From Oceanitalea sp047302425 (lineage in GTDB: Bacteria > Actinomycetota > Actinomycetes > Actinomycetales > Actinomycetaceae), in contig NZ_CP154855.1 of NCBI RefSeq assembly GCF_047302425.1, positions 992,001-1,056,000 on the forward strand: a stretch of DNA of 64,000 bases, given 5' to 3'. Positions 17,138 through 25,414 of this stretch are shown here, piece after piece. The notes beneath the pieces were generated by a model, which was not told the DNA's origin, made no database searches, and worked only from the letters and a program-made list of their open reading frames with translations. Numbering within the stretch: the first letter of the stretch is position 1; every line of letters begins with the position of its first letter. Made by a program: the position numbers and the translations under genes.

Positions 17138-18286
17138 ATGCCCGCGCGCGCCTCGATGCCCTCCACGGCACCGGTGACGCGACGGCAGCTACGGGAGGCG
17201 GAGCGCCGCGCCGAGCTGCTCGCACTCCGTGAGACTGCCGCGCGCGCCGCAGCGCAGCTCCCCGGCCCCCTCCTCGCCACCGTCCCGCTGGCCGGCGGCC
17301 TCGGCCTGGTCGGACAGGCGCAGCAGGCCACGGCGGCCACCGCGCAGCAGGCCGCCGCCCCCGCGCAGGAGACCGAGCACGTCGCCACGGTGCCGCTCGA
17401 CGGCACGGTCGCCCCCGTCCGTCCGCAGTACCGCAGCCGCGCCGAGCTCCGCGCCGCGCAGCGTCCCGCCCCGCAGCGCACCCTCCGCGTCCAGACGCCG
17501 CGCTGGATGCCGCGCGCCGCCGTCCTCGGGGCGCTCGGCGCCGCGACGATCGTCGCCCCGCTCGCCGGCTTCGTCGGCGCCGGCCAGGGCGCGGCCGAGG
17601 AGGCGCCCGCCGTGGCCACCGTCCCGGCCGGGGACACCCTCCTCGACGCCCTCGACTCCGCCGCCACCCAGCTGGACGCCGAGTCCGCCGGCAGCACCGC
17701 CGCGCTCCTCGCCGACTCCAGCGCCTCCGCCCGTGCGCTCGTCCAGAGCTCGCGGAGCGTCGACCGGGACGCCGCGGTGTGCAGCTCGCTGACCGGCAGC
17801 GGCGCCAACGGCGCCGGCGCGGCCCTCGGCGCCGAGCGGATGGCCATGCCCCTCGCCGTCGGCACCTACTCGCAGAGCTCGCTCTACGGCAACCGCGTCC
17901 ACCCGATCAACGGCACGTGGTCCAAGCACGAGGGCCTCGACTTCGCCGCACCGCTCGGCACCCCGATCCACTCGGTGGCCGACGGCACCGTCGTCCACGC
18001 CGGCGAGGGCCTCGACGGCCGCTCGAGCATGCTCGTCATCATCGAGCACGAGGTCGACGGCGAGACGTTCTACAGCTGGTACGTCCACATGTACGAGGAC
18101 GGTGTCTTCGTCTCCGAGGGCCAGCAGGTCCGCGGCGGCGAGGTCATCGGCGAGGTGGGGAACAACGGGAACTCCACCGGCCCCCACCTCCACCTCGAGA
18201 TCCACCTCGACGAGGCGGGGACGACGACGGACCCCGGCGCCTTCCTCGCCGACCACGACGCCGTCATGCTGTCGGCCGACTGCTGA
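17138..18286 (+). CDS. M23 (LytM) peptidase with internal membrane anchor
   Basis: 382 residues with a GAAAGG-like ribosome site before ATG 17138. The N terminus is Ala/Arg/Gln-rich. A hydrophobic stretch (MPRAAVLGALGAATIVAPLAGFVGAG) near residue 125-150 probably anchors it, putting the rest outside the membrane. The catalytic domain from ~235 has H-x(n)-D in KHEGLDFAAPLGTP and H-x-H in PHLHLEIH. C215 just before the domain and the last residue C382 are matched in the next gene, suggesting a disulfide that closes the domain. It is expected to cut peptide cross-links of peptidoglycan. No SH3 or LysM targeting domain is seen. Confidence 0.88.
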   Translation: MPARASMPSTAPVTRRQLREAERRAELLALRETAARAAAQLPGPLLATVPLAGGLGLVGQAQQATAATAQQAAAPAQETEHVATVPLDGTVAPVRPQYRSRAELRAAQRPAPQRTLRVQTPRWMPRAAVLGALGAATIVAPLAGFVGAGQGAAEEAPAVATVPAGDTLLDALDSAATQLDAESAGSTAALLADSSASARALVQSSRSVDRDAAVCSSLTGSGANGAGAALGAERMAMPLAVGTYSQSSLYGNRVHPINGTWSKHEGLDFAAPLGTPIHSVADGTVVHAGEGLDGRSSMLVIIEHEVDGETFYSWYVHMYEDGVFVSEGQQVRGGEVIGEVGNNGNSTGPHLHLEIHLDEAGTTTDPGAFLADHDAVMLSADC

Positions 18287-18339
18287 GAGTGCCCTGGTCC
18301 TCCCGCCGCTGGGGATGGACCACGTCGAGTGACCTCCGT

Positions 18340-18345
18340 TACTCT
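18340..18345 (+). promoter_or_regulatory. Candidate -10 element for the second M23 gene
   Basis: TACTCT lies 44 bases before ATG 18390 in the 103-base gap between the two M23 genes. A similar TACTGT stands at 17077-17082 upstream of the first M23 gene. Confidence 0.3.
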
Positions 18346-18389
18346 GGGCCAGCCGCGTGCCGCGCGGCTGTGAGCCCAGGGGGACCCGG

Positions 18390-19706
18390 ATGTCACCGAC
18401 CGCAGAGGAGTCGTCGGCCCGTGCGGCCGACGTCCCTGCCGTCGAGCCCCTTCCCGCCGGGCTGAGGCGGCTGCGCAGGGCCGGTGCGCTCGGCTGCGCC
18501 GCACTCCTCGCCGCGGCGACGGCCCTGGCCGTCAGCCCCGCGGCGCCGAGTCCCACGAAGACGGCCGGCGGAGCCTTCGTCGAGATGGGGCTCACCCTCG
18601 AGGCGGAACCCGTCAAGGCCGGCGAGTCCTTCCGCCTGGGCAGCGGTGTGACGCTCGTGAGCAACGCCGTCGTCACCAAGGCGGGCAGCGACCCCTTCAG
18701 CGAGTCCCCGCTCTGCGCGAGCTACCCGGTCGCGCCCGGCAGCTACCGCGTGAGCTCGCCCTACGGGTACCGCGTCCACCCGATCTTCGGCACCTACACC
18801 ATGCACATGGGCGTGGACTACGCCGCCCCGCTCGGCACGCCCATCCACGCCGTCACCGACGGCACGGTCGTCTACACCGGCGCCGGGCGGCTGGGACGCT
18901 CCAGCGAGCTCGTCATCATCGAGCACACCGTCGCGGGCACGACCTTCTACAGCTGGTACGTCCACATGTACCCCGACGGCATCTTCGTCGAGGTGGGCCA
19001 GCACGTGCGCGCCGGCGAGGTCATCGCCGAGGTGGGGAACAACGGCAACTCCACCGGCCCGCACCTGCACTTCGAGATCCACACCTCCGACGCCGGCCTC
19101 GGCCTGACGAAGACGCCGGTGCGGCGCACCCCCGCATCCTTCGTGCTCAGCTCCGTGGCGGAGGCGACCGACGAGCCCGGTGACCCTGCGGACGGGCCGG
19201 GGGACGACGAGAGTCCCGGGCCGAAGGAGCCCGGCGAGGACGAGACCCCGAAGCCGGGCGACCCGGGGGAGGACGAGACCCCCGAGCCGGGTGACCCGGG
19301 TGAGGACGAGACCCCCGAGCCGGGCGAGGACGAGACTCCCGAGCCAGGCGAGCCGGGGGAGGACGAGACCCCCGAGCCGGGCGAGGACGAGACTCCCGAG
19401 CCGGGCGAACCCGGTGAGGAGGAGCCGAGCCCCGAGCCGAGCGAGACGCCGGTCCCGGCTCCGAGCCCTGAGCCGAGTCCCGAGCCCAGCCCCGAGCCGA
19501 GTCCCGAGCCCAGCCCCGAGCCCAGCGAGACGCCCACCCCCCAGCCCACGGAGGACCCGATCACCGAGGAACCGACGGAGCAGCCGACCGAGCGGCCCCG
19601 CAACCCCTTCCCCACCCGCGCCTACGGCACGACGGTCGACCCGGTCGCCTTCCTCGCCTCGCTCGGCCTCACCCTCGTCGCCCCGAACCAGTGCACGGCA
19701 CCCTGA
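18390..19706 (+). CDS. M23 (LytM) peptidase with Pro/Glu repeat insertion
   Basis: 438 residues, a tandem paralogue of the preceding gene. A hydrophobic segment near 40-55 (LGCAALLAAATALAVS) serves as signal or anchor. The M23 domain spans about 109-235: HMGVDYAAPLGTPIH with the first His/Asp and PHLHFEIH with H-x-H. About 180 low-complexity residues built from PGEDETPEPG and PSPE repeats then intervene before the terminal strand VDPVAFL (~416), which in the paralogue follows within about 10 residues. C109 and C435 correspond to the paralogue's cysteine pair. ATG 18390 is chosen over GTG 18357 because AGGGGG precedes it by 6 bases. Likely a cell-wall hydrolase. Confidence 0.86.
   Translation: MSPTAEESSARAADVPAVEPLPAGLRRLRRAGALGCAALLAAATALAVSPAAPSPTKTAGGAFVEMGLTLEAEPVKAGESFRLGSGVTLVSNAVVTKAGSDPFSESPLCASYPVAPGSYRVSSPYGYRVHPIFGTYTMHMGVDYAAPLGTPIHAVTDGTVVYTGAGRLGRSSELVIIEHTVAGTTFYSWYVHMYPDGIFVEVGQHVRAGEVIAEVGNNGNSTGPHLHFEIHTSDAGLGLTKTPVRRTPASFVLSSVAEATDEPGDPADGPGDDESPGPKEPGEDETPKPGDPGEDETPEPGDPGEDETPEPGEDETPEPGEPGEDETPEPGEDETPEPGEPGEEEPSPEPSETPVPAPSPEPSPEPSPEPSPEPSPEPSETPTPQPTEDPITEEPTEQPTERPRNPFPTRAYGTTVDPVAFLASLGLTLVAPNQCTAP
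19225..19545 (+). repeat. Degenerate tandem repeat coding for Pro/Glu/Asp/Thr-rich linker
   Basis: Near-identical units coding GEDETPEPG occur at least six times (about 19233-19410), followed by units of PSPE (about 19460-19530). The DNA units differ mainly at third positions and in length. Such runs tend to change copy number by slippage and may be mis-assembled from short reads. Confidence 0.8.
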
Positions 19707-20515
19707 CCGGCGGCGCGGCCGCCGGAGGTGCCCCCTACCTCGACCGCCGGGGCCCGGCCGCGCTCGCGCACCGCGGAGGAGGGGCGGAGGTGGCCGAGAA
19801 CTCGCGCGCCGCCCTGGAGCACGCCGCGGCCCTCGGGTACCGGTACGTCGAGACCGACGTCCACCGCACCGCCGACGGCGTCGTCGTCCTCCTCCACGAC
19901 CCCACCGTGGACCGGACGACCGACGGTCACGGCCCCCTCTCGGCGCTCACCTGGGAGCAGGCGGCGCGACTGCGCGACCGCTCCGGGGGCCGCCTCGTGC
20001 GGCTGGACGAGGCGCTCGCGGACTTCCCCGGGCTGCGCCTCAACATCGACCTCAAGGAGGACGCCGTCGTCGGCCCGGCACTGCGCACCATCGCCGACGC
20101 GGGCGCCGGCGACCGCGTGTGCCTCGCGTCCTTCTCCGACCGGCGGCTGCGGATCGCGCGCCGCGCCACCCAGGGGCGGGTCGCCACGAGCCTGGGGCGC
20201 CAGGAGATCGCCCGGCTCGTCGCCGCGGCGACGCTCGGCGCCCCGGTGCGGGGCGTCCCCACGCCGTCGGGGACGACGACCGACCGCGCCGTGTGCGTCC
20301 AGGTGCCCGTCCGGCACCGCGGCGTCCCGGTCGTCACGCCGGCCTTCGTCCGGCTCGCCCACCGCCTCGGCCTGGAGGTCCACGTGTGGACCATCGACGA
20401 CGCCCCGACCATGCACCGGCTGCTCGACCTCGGTGTCGACGGCCTGGTCACCGACCGTCCCACGGTGCTGCGCCAGGTGCTTCACACGCGGGGGGAGTGG
20501 ACGGCGAGCGACTGA
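19691..20515 (+). CDS. Glycerophosphodiester phosphodiesterase (GDPD family)
   Basis: 274 residues. The TIM-barrel GDPD signature is complete: ALAHRGGGAEVAENSRAAL (catalytic His and Glu), YVETDVHRTADGVVVLLHDPT (metal-binding Glu/Asp and second catalytic His) and, near the end, VHVWTIDD. It hydrolyses glycerophosphodiesters to glycerol-3-phosphate and an alcohol. No signal peptide is apparent, so it is probably cytosolic. GTG 19691 overlaps the end of the M23 gene by 16 bases and has no separate ribosome site, which suggests translational coupling. A later start would still keep the HRG motif. Confidence 0.9.
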   Translation: MHGTLTGGAAAGGAPYLDRRGPAALAHRGGGAEVAENSRAALEHAAALGYRYVETDVHRTADGVVVLLHDPTVDRTTDGHGPLSALTWEQAARLRDRSGGRLVRLDEALADFPGLRLNIDLKEDAVVGPALRTIADAGAGDRVCLASFSDRRLRIARRATQGRVATSLGRQEIARLVAAATLGAPVRGVPTPSGTTTDRAVCVQVPVRHRGVPVVTPAFVRLAHRLGLEVHVWTIDDAPTMHRLLDLGVDGLVTDRPTVLRQVLHTRGEWTASD

Positions 20516-20570
20516 TTTTCCCCGTGGCAGACCGGGTGTGAACACGCTCCTGCCGGTCGGCGGGGTGGTG

Positions 20571-20576
20571 CACAAT
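20571..20576 (+). promoter_or_regulatory. -10 element of the TetR gene (probable leaderless start)
   Basis: CACAAT ends 6 bases before ATG 20583, the spacing expected if transcription begins at the start codon. No Shine-Dalgarno sequence precedes the ATG. Confidence 0.4.
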
Positions 20577-20582
20577 GTGGCG

Positions 20583-21173
20583 ATGACCCTCCACGAGTCG
20601 CACACCGACCCGCGCACGCGGCGCACGCTGGCGCTCCTGGAACGTGCGATGACGAGCCTGCTCGAGACGCAGTCGATCAGCGAGATCAACGTCTCCGAGC
20701 TGTGCCGCGTCGCCGGGATCCACCGGACGACCTTCTACAAGCACTTCTCCTCGGTCGCGGAGTTCGCGGCCTACATGTTCTCGGCGCTCATCGAGGACCT
20801 CTCGACGGTCGACCCGGCCGCCCTGCCGGAGGACATGGACGAGGTGACGGAGACCTACCGGGCGGCGCTCGAGGGGATGCTCGACCACGTCGCCCGCAAC
20901 CGGCCTGCCTACCGCCGGCTCTTCGCCAGCGACGGCGACCACCAGTTCCAGCGGATCGTCGCCGACGCGATGGCGCAGCGCGCCGCCGAGGCCCACCGCC
21001 GGCTGGCCGACCGGGGGCGCACCATCGACATCGACGACGCGACCGCGGCCCAGATGGTCGGGGCGGCCTGTGCGGCCGCGGTCGGCGTGTGGGCGGCGCA
21101 GGACACCACCGACTCCGCGCGACGCGCGCACGAGATCATGGCCGGGCTGCCCGCGTGGTGGACCACGGCCTGA
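20583..21173 (+). CDS. TetR/AcrR-family transcriptional regulator
   Basis: 196 residues. The N-terminal helix-turn-helix is typical of the family: ISEINVSELCRVAGIHRTTFYKHF (two helices around residues 33-56). The rest is helical, with no recognisable ligand-binding subtype; the C-terminal region resembles the TetR_C33-like group only loosely. There is no divergent target gene, since the GDPD gene lies upstream in the same direction and a tRNA gene follows. Regulated genes therefore cannot be inferred. It may be made from a leaderless mRNA. Confidence 0.9.
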   Translation: MTLHESHTDPRTRRTLALLERAMTSLLETQSISEINVSELCRVAGIHRTTFYKHFSSVAEFAAYMFSALIEDLSTVDPAALPEDMDEVTETYRAALEGMLDHVARNRPAYRRLFASDGDHQFQRIVADAMAQRAAEAHRRLADRGRTIDIDDATAAQMVGAACAAAVGVWAAQDTTDSARRAHEIMAGLPAWWTTA

Positions 21174-21197
21174 CCGCCCGTTCCCGGGCAGCATGAG

Positions 21198-21270
21198 TGC
21201 CCCCGACTGGACTCGAACCAGCGACCTTCTGCTCCGGAGGCAGACGCTCTATCCACTGAGCTACAGGGGC
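21198..21270 (-). tRNA. tRNA-Arg (CCG anticodon)
   Basis: A 73-base cloverleaf on the minus strand. The acceptor stem GCCCCTG pairs with CGGGGGC, with discriminator A. The D arm has AGCTCAGTGGATAGAGC, the anticodon stem is TCTGC/GCAGA with loop CTCCGGA (anticodon CCG), and the T arm contains GGTTCGAGTCC. The 3' CCA is not encoded. It reads the Arg codon CGG, which is frequent in this GC-rich sequence. Confidence 0.95.
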
Positions 21271-21436
21271 ACGACGCCCGGCGATGCTATCAGCCCCGCG
21301 GGGTGATCAAGACATCGGGTGGACGTGGCGCCCGCCACGTCCACCCGCCCGTGGAGCGACAGGCCCGCCGCGACGGCCTAGGGTGGACGCCGCAGTGCCA
21401 GGCGTTCTCTCGCGCGCCGGACGAGGAGGAGACGAC

Positions 21437-22282
21437 ATGAGCCAGCCACCGACGGGCCCCACGCCCGGACCGTCCGACGACGACGCGCCACGCACCCCCG
21501 ACGAGGGGGAGGGCTTCGCGCGCTCGCCCTACGACCTGCCCGAGTCGCAGGCCGGCGAGCCCACCGCGAGCTACGGCCAGGCGCCCGACCCGGCCCGCAC
21601 CATCTACTCCGACCCGAGCAGCACAGAGCCTGAGCCGGAGGAGCCCACGAGTGGGCGGCCCCGCTGGGTGCTGCCGGCCGTCATCGCCGCCGTCGTCGTC
21701 CTGGTCGCCGGCGGCATCGCCGCGGCCCTCCTCCTCGGCGGCGACGACGAGGACCCGGTCGCCCCCGCCACCCCGACGGCGGAGCAGACCGACGCACCCA
21801 CCACCGGGCCGACCGACCCGGCGACGACGGCCGCCCCGGAGCCGACGGAGGAGCCCACCACCGCGGAGCCGACGGAGGAGCCGAGCTCGGAGCTGCTCGG
21901 CGACCTGGACGAGACCGTGTCCGTCGGTGACCTCACCTTCGAGCTGTCCGAGGAGGGCTTCGTCCCCGACGAGGGCATCGAGGGCGCCGTCGAGGCCTAC
22001 CGCGGCACCTACATCGGCGGCGAGGAGCGCATCGGGATGCTCGCGACCCTGTGGCCGGACAACGCCGCCGCCGACGCCTTCGCCACCCGGCTCACCGAGG
22101 GCGCCGACGGTGAGCTCGTCGACACGGGCGACACCTACACCAACGGGACCGGGACCTTCTGGGCCTTCCTGCTCTCGGACGAGCGCGGCCGGTACATCTG
22201 GACCACCGACCGGGGCCACGTCCTGGAGATCACCGGCAGCGCCGACTACGTCAGCCAGTTCTACTCCAGCCTGCCGCTGTAG
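21437..22282 (+). CDS. Single-pass membrane protein with extracytoplasmic domain, hypothetical
   Basis: 281 residues, with a strong GAGGAGGAG ribosome site. Residues 1-75 are polar, acidic and proline-rich (disordered, cytoplasmic). One membrane helix (WVLPAVIAAVVVLVAGGIAAALLL) spans about 76-99. A Thr/Pro/Glu-rich stalk follows (about 100-155, PTEEPTTAEPTEEP). The C-terminal ~125 residues look folded (VSVGDLTFELSEEGF; YIWTTDRGHVLEITGS) and would lie outside the membrane. The pattern fits many uncharacterised actinobacterial surface proteins. No enzyme motif is visible. Confidence 0.8.
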   Translation: MSQPPTGPTPGPSDDDAPRTPDEGEGFARSPYDLPESQAGEPTASYGQAPDPARTIYSDPSSTEPEPEEPTSGRPRWVLPAVIAAVVVLVAGGIAAALLLGGDDEDPVAPATPTAEQTDAPTTGPTDPATTAAPEPTEEPTTAEPTEEPSSELLGDLDETVSVGDLTFELSEEGFVPDEGIEGAVEAYRGTYIGGEERIGMLATLWPDNAAADAFATRLTEGADGELVDTGDTYTNGTGTFWAFLLSDERGRYIWTTDRGHVLEITGSADYVSQFYSSLPL

Positions 22283-22311
22283 CCCGCGCCGGGGAGCGAT
22301 CGCGGCGCTAG

Positions 22312-22317
22312 TACCCT
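22312..22317 (+). promoter_or_regulatory. -10 element of argS (probable leaderless start)
   Basis: TACCCT ends 6 bases before GTG 22324, and no ribosome-binding site is seen. The amino-acid operon probably begins here, only 30 bases after the preceding stop codon. Confidence 0.5.
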
Positions 22318-22323
22318 GGTTCG

Positions 22324-23973
22324 GTGACTCCGACCGAACTCGCCGCGCTCATCCGCTCCTGCCTCCTCGACGCCGTCGCGGACGGCACGCTGTCCCTGTC
22401 CGCCGAGGACATCGGCGAGGTGAAGGTCGAGCGTCCGCGCCAGCGCGAGCACGGTGACTGGGCGACCAACGTCGCCATGCAGCTGGCCAAGAAGGCCGGC
22501 ACCAACCCGCGGGCCTTCGCCGAGACGCTCGCCGGGCGGCTGGGCGGCGCCGCGGGGATCGCCGAGGCCTCGGTCGCCGGCCCCGGCTTCCTCAACATCC
22601 GCCTCGAGGCGGGCGCCGCGGGCGAGCTGGCCCGCTCGATCGTCGAGGCGGGGGAGTCCTACGGGCGCAACGACGCCCTGGCCGGCCACGCGGTCAACCT
22701 CGAGTTCGTCTCGGCCAACCCCACCGGCCCGCTCCACATCGGCCACACCCGGTGGGCGGCGCTCGGTGACGCCCTCGTGCGGCTCCTGCGGGCCGCCGGC
22801 GCGGACGTGACCCCCGAGTACTACATCAACGACGCCGGTGCCCAGATGGACAAGTTCGGCGCCTCCGTCCTCGCCCGGGCCACCGGCGGGGAGGTGCCGG
22901 AGGACGGCTACCGCGGCGAGTACGTCACCCAGCTCGCCGAGAAGGTCCTCGCAGAGCGCCCCGACCTCACCGACCTGCCCGCCGACGAGGCGCTGGCCGT
23001 GGCCCGGGAGACCGGCTACCGGCTGCAGCTCGCCGAGATCCAGCAGGTCCTCGCCGAGTTCGAGGTCCACTTCGACGTCTACTTCTCCGAGCGGGAGCTC
23101 CACGGCAGCGGCGCCGTCGAGGCCGCCGTCGCCCGCCTGCGCGAGCAGGGCCACGTCTTCGACGCCGACGGCGCCGTGTGGCTGCGCACCACCGACTTCG
23201 GCGACGACAAGGACCGCGTCCTCATCCGCGCCGACGGCACCCCGACGTACTTCGCCGCGGACGCCGCCTACTACCTGTCGAAGAAGGACCGCGGGTTCCC
23301 CGAGAAGATCTACCTCCTCGGCGCCGACCACCACGGCTACGTCAACCGGCTCAAGGCCATCGCCGCCTGCGCGGGCGACGACCCCGAGACGAACATCGAG
23401 ATCCTCATCGGCCAGCTCGTCTCCGTCGCCGGGGCCCGGCTGAGCAAGCGGGCCGGCAACATCATCGAGCTGAGCGACCTCATCGAGTGGATCGGCACCG
23501 ACCCGGTCCGCTACACCCTCGCCCGCTTCCCCGCGGACTCCCCGCTCAGCCTCGACGGGGAGAAGCTGCGCGAGAAGAACATGGACAACCCCGTCTACTA
23601 CGTCCAGTACGCGCACGCCCGCATCCGCAACGTCAGCCGCAACGCCGAGCAGCACGGCGTGCGCCGCGAGGACGCCTTCGACCCCACGCTCATCGGCACC
23701 GAGGCGGACAGCGTCCTCCTCGGCCACCTCGCCGGCTTCCCCGAGACGGTCGCCCGCGCCGCCCGCCTGCGCGAGCCGCACCGCGTGGCCCGCTACCTCG
23801 AGGACCTCGCCGCGGCCTACCACAAGTGGTACGACCAGAGCCGCGTCTCCCCGCGCGGTGACGACCCGGTCGAGGACGTCCACCGCACCCGCCTGTGGCT
23901 CAACGACGCCACCGGCCAGGTCATCGCCAACGGGCTCCACCTCCTCGGCGTCTCCGCCCCGGAGCGGATGTGA
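22324..23973 (+). CDS. argS: Arginyl-tRNA synthetase
   Basis: 549 residues, normal for class I ArgRS. An N-terminal additional domain leads into the Rossmann fold with the HIGH motif as NPTGPLHIGHTRW (~133-145). The KMSKS region is GARLSKRAGN, the ArgRS variant that begins with a non-Met residue. The C-terminal helical anticodon-binding domain begins near VYYVQYAHARIRNV. It charges tRNA-Arg and requires the tRNA for amino-acid activation. It is first in a tight run with lysA (GTGA overlap), an arrangement shared by many actinobacteria. Confidence 0.97.
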   Translation: MTPTELAALIRSCLLDAVADGTLSLSAEDIGEVKVERPRQREHGDWATNVAMQLAKKAGTNPRAFAETLAGRLGGAAGIAEASVAGPGFLNIRLEAGAAGELARSIVEAGESYGRNDALAGHAVNLEFVSANPTGPLHIGHTRWAALGDALVRLLRAAGADVTPEYYINDAGAQMDKFGASVLARATGGEVPEDGYRGEYVTQLAEKVLAERPDLTDLPADEALAVARETGYRLQLAEIQQVLAEFEVHFDVYFSERELHGSGAVEAAVARLREQGHVFDADGAVWLRTTDFGDDKDRVLIRADGTPTYFAADAAYYLSKKDRGFPEKIYLLGADHHGYVNRLKAIAACAGDDPETNIEILIGQLVSVAGARLSKRAGNIIELSDLIEWIGTDPVRYTLARFPADSPLSLDGEKLREKNMDNPVYYVQYAHARIRNVSRNAEQHGVRREDAFDPTLIGTEADSVLLGHLAGFPETVARAARLREPHRVARYLEDLAAAYHKWYDQSRVSPRGDDPVEDVHRTRLWLNDATGQVIANGLHLLGVSAPERM

Positions 23974-25340
23974 GCGGCCCGACGACGGCGCCCGAGCCGT
24001 CCGCCACCGACCCCCGCACCCCGTGGTCCGGTTCGGTCCGCCGCACCGCCGACGGCAGCCTCGAGGTGGGCGGCCTGGACGTGCGTGACATCGCTTCCGA
24101 GCACCGCACCCCCGTCTACGTCCTCGACGAGGCGGACCTGCGGGCCCGCGCCCGCGCGTTCGTCACCGCCTTCACCGAGGCCTTCGCCGACCTCGCCGGG
24201 GCGGACGTCTACTACGCGAGCAAGGCCTTCGCCTCCGTGGCCGTGGACCGCTGGGTGTCCGAGGAGGGCATGCACGTCGACGTCTCGACCGGAGGGGAGC
24301 TCGCCGTCGCGCTGCGCGCCGGCGTGCCGGGCGACAAGATCGCGCTCCACGGCAACAACAAGTCCGACGCCGAGCTCGAGTGGGCGCTGCGCGCCGGCGT
24401 CGGGCGCATCGTCGTCGACTCCCTCGGGGAGGTCGAGCACCTCGCCGACCTCGCCGGGCGCCTCGACCTGCCCGCACCCGTCATGGTCCGGGTGACGACG
24501 GGCGTCCACGCCGGCGGCCACGACTTCATCGCCACCGCCCACGAGGACCAGAAGTTCGGCCTGTCCCTCACGAGCGGCGCGGCCCGTGCCGCCGTCGACG
24601 CCGTCCTCGCGCGCCCCGAGCTCACGCTGCTCGGCCTGCACTCCCACATCGGCTCCCAGATCCTCGACCTGTCCGGCTTCGAGGTCGCCGCCGGCGCCCT
24701 CCTGCGCCTGCGCGCGGAGGTCGCCGCCGAGACCGGCACGCTCATGCCCGAGCTCGACCTCGGCGGCGGCTACGGCATCTCCTACACCGGCGCCGACCTC
24801 CCGCCCACGCCCGCCCAGATCGCCCCCGCGCTCGCCGACGTCGTGCGCCGCCTGTGCGCCGAGCTCGGCACCCCGCCGCCGCGCGTGTCGGTCGAGCCGG
24901 GCCGCGCCGTCGTCGGCCCGGCCGGGCTCACCCTGTACCGGGTCGGCACGGTCAAGCCGGTGACGACGGAGGAGGGCACCGAGCGCCGCTACGTCTCCGT
25001 CGACGGCGGGATGAGCGACAACATCCGCACCGCCCTCTACGACGCCGCCTACACCGCGGCCGTCGCGAGCCGTCGCAGCGAGGCCCCCGCCGTCGCCTCC
25101 CGGGTCGTCGGGAAGCACTGCGAGAGCGGTGACATCGTCGTGCGCGACGTGCTCCTGCCCGATGACGTCGCGTCCGGCGACCTGCTCGCCGTGCCGGCCA
25201 CGGGTGCCTACGGGCGGTCGATGGCCTCGAACTACAACCTCCTGCCGCGCCCCGGCGTGCTCGCGGTGCGCGACGGGCAGGCGCGCTACATCGTGCGGCC
25301 CGAGACCGAGGACGACCTCCTCGCCCTCGACCTCGGTTGA
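23970..25340 (+). CDS. lysA: Diaminopimelate decarboxylase
   Basis: 456 residues. It is a PLP-dependent fold-III decarboxylase: PLP lysine K85 in YYASKAF, HSHIGSQ, the glycine loop LGGGYGISY, VEPGRAVVG, and the substrate-binding CESGD and GAYGRSM near the end. It catalyses the last step of lysine synthesis, meso-diaminopimelate to L-lysine. The GTG overlaps the argS stop. The N-terminal ~30 residues (PTTAPEPSATDP) are an unstructured extension. It precedes hom, thrC and thrB, giving a cluster for aspartate-family amino acids. Confidence 0.97.
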   Translation: MSGPTTAPEPSATDPRTPWSGSVRRTADGSLEVGGLDVRDIASEHRTPVYVLDEADLRARARAFVTAFTEAFADLAGADVYYASKAFASVAVDRWVSEEGMHVDVSTGGELAVALRAGVPGDKIALHGNNKSDAELEWALRAGVGRIVVDSLGEVEHLADLAGRLDLPAPVMVRVTTGVHAGGHDFIATAHEDQKFGLSLTSGAARAAVDAVLARPELTLLGLHSHIGSQILDLSGFEVAAGALLRLRAEVAAETGTLMPELDLGGGYGISYTGADLPPTPAQIAPALADVVRRLCAELGTPPPRVSVEPGRAVVGPAGLTLYRVGTVKPVTTEEGTERRYVSVDGGMSDNIRTALYDAAYTAAVASRRSEAPAVASRVVGKHCESGDIVVRDVLLPDDVASGDLLAVPATGAYGRSMASNYNLLPRPGVLAVRDGQARYIVRPETEDDLLALDLG

Positions 25341-25380
25341 CAGCACGTGGACGCGTGACGAGCGCGCTCGGCGGCGCCTC

Positions 25381-25386
25381 TATCCT
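25381..25386 (+). promoter_or_regulatory. Candidate -10 element for hom-thrC-thrB
   Basis: TATCCT lies 28 bases before ATG 25415, in the 74-base gap after lysA, and is followed by a GGAG ribosome site (25404-25407). The threonine genes may thus have their own promoter. Confidence 0.45.
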
Positions 25387-25414
25387 GGCGGCTGCACAAG
25401 GATTGGAGTTGTCG

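Noticed and set aside
17023..18389. MtrA-type GTNAC direct repeats upstream of the M23 genes and at 59464-59479
   Set aside because: Half-sites have different spacings (9-11 bases) and some coincide with the -10 hexamers, so the match is not convincing by eye.
21070..21306. Plus-strand coding frame across 21200-21270
   Set aside because: It is the antisense of tRNA-Arg(CCG); peptides of this sort are a known annotation artefact.
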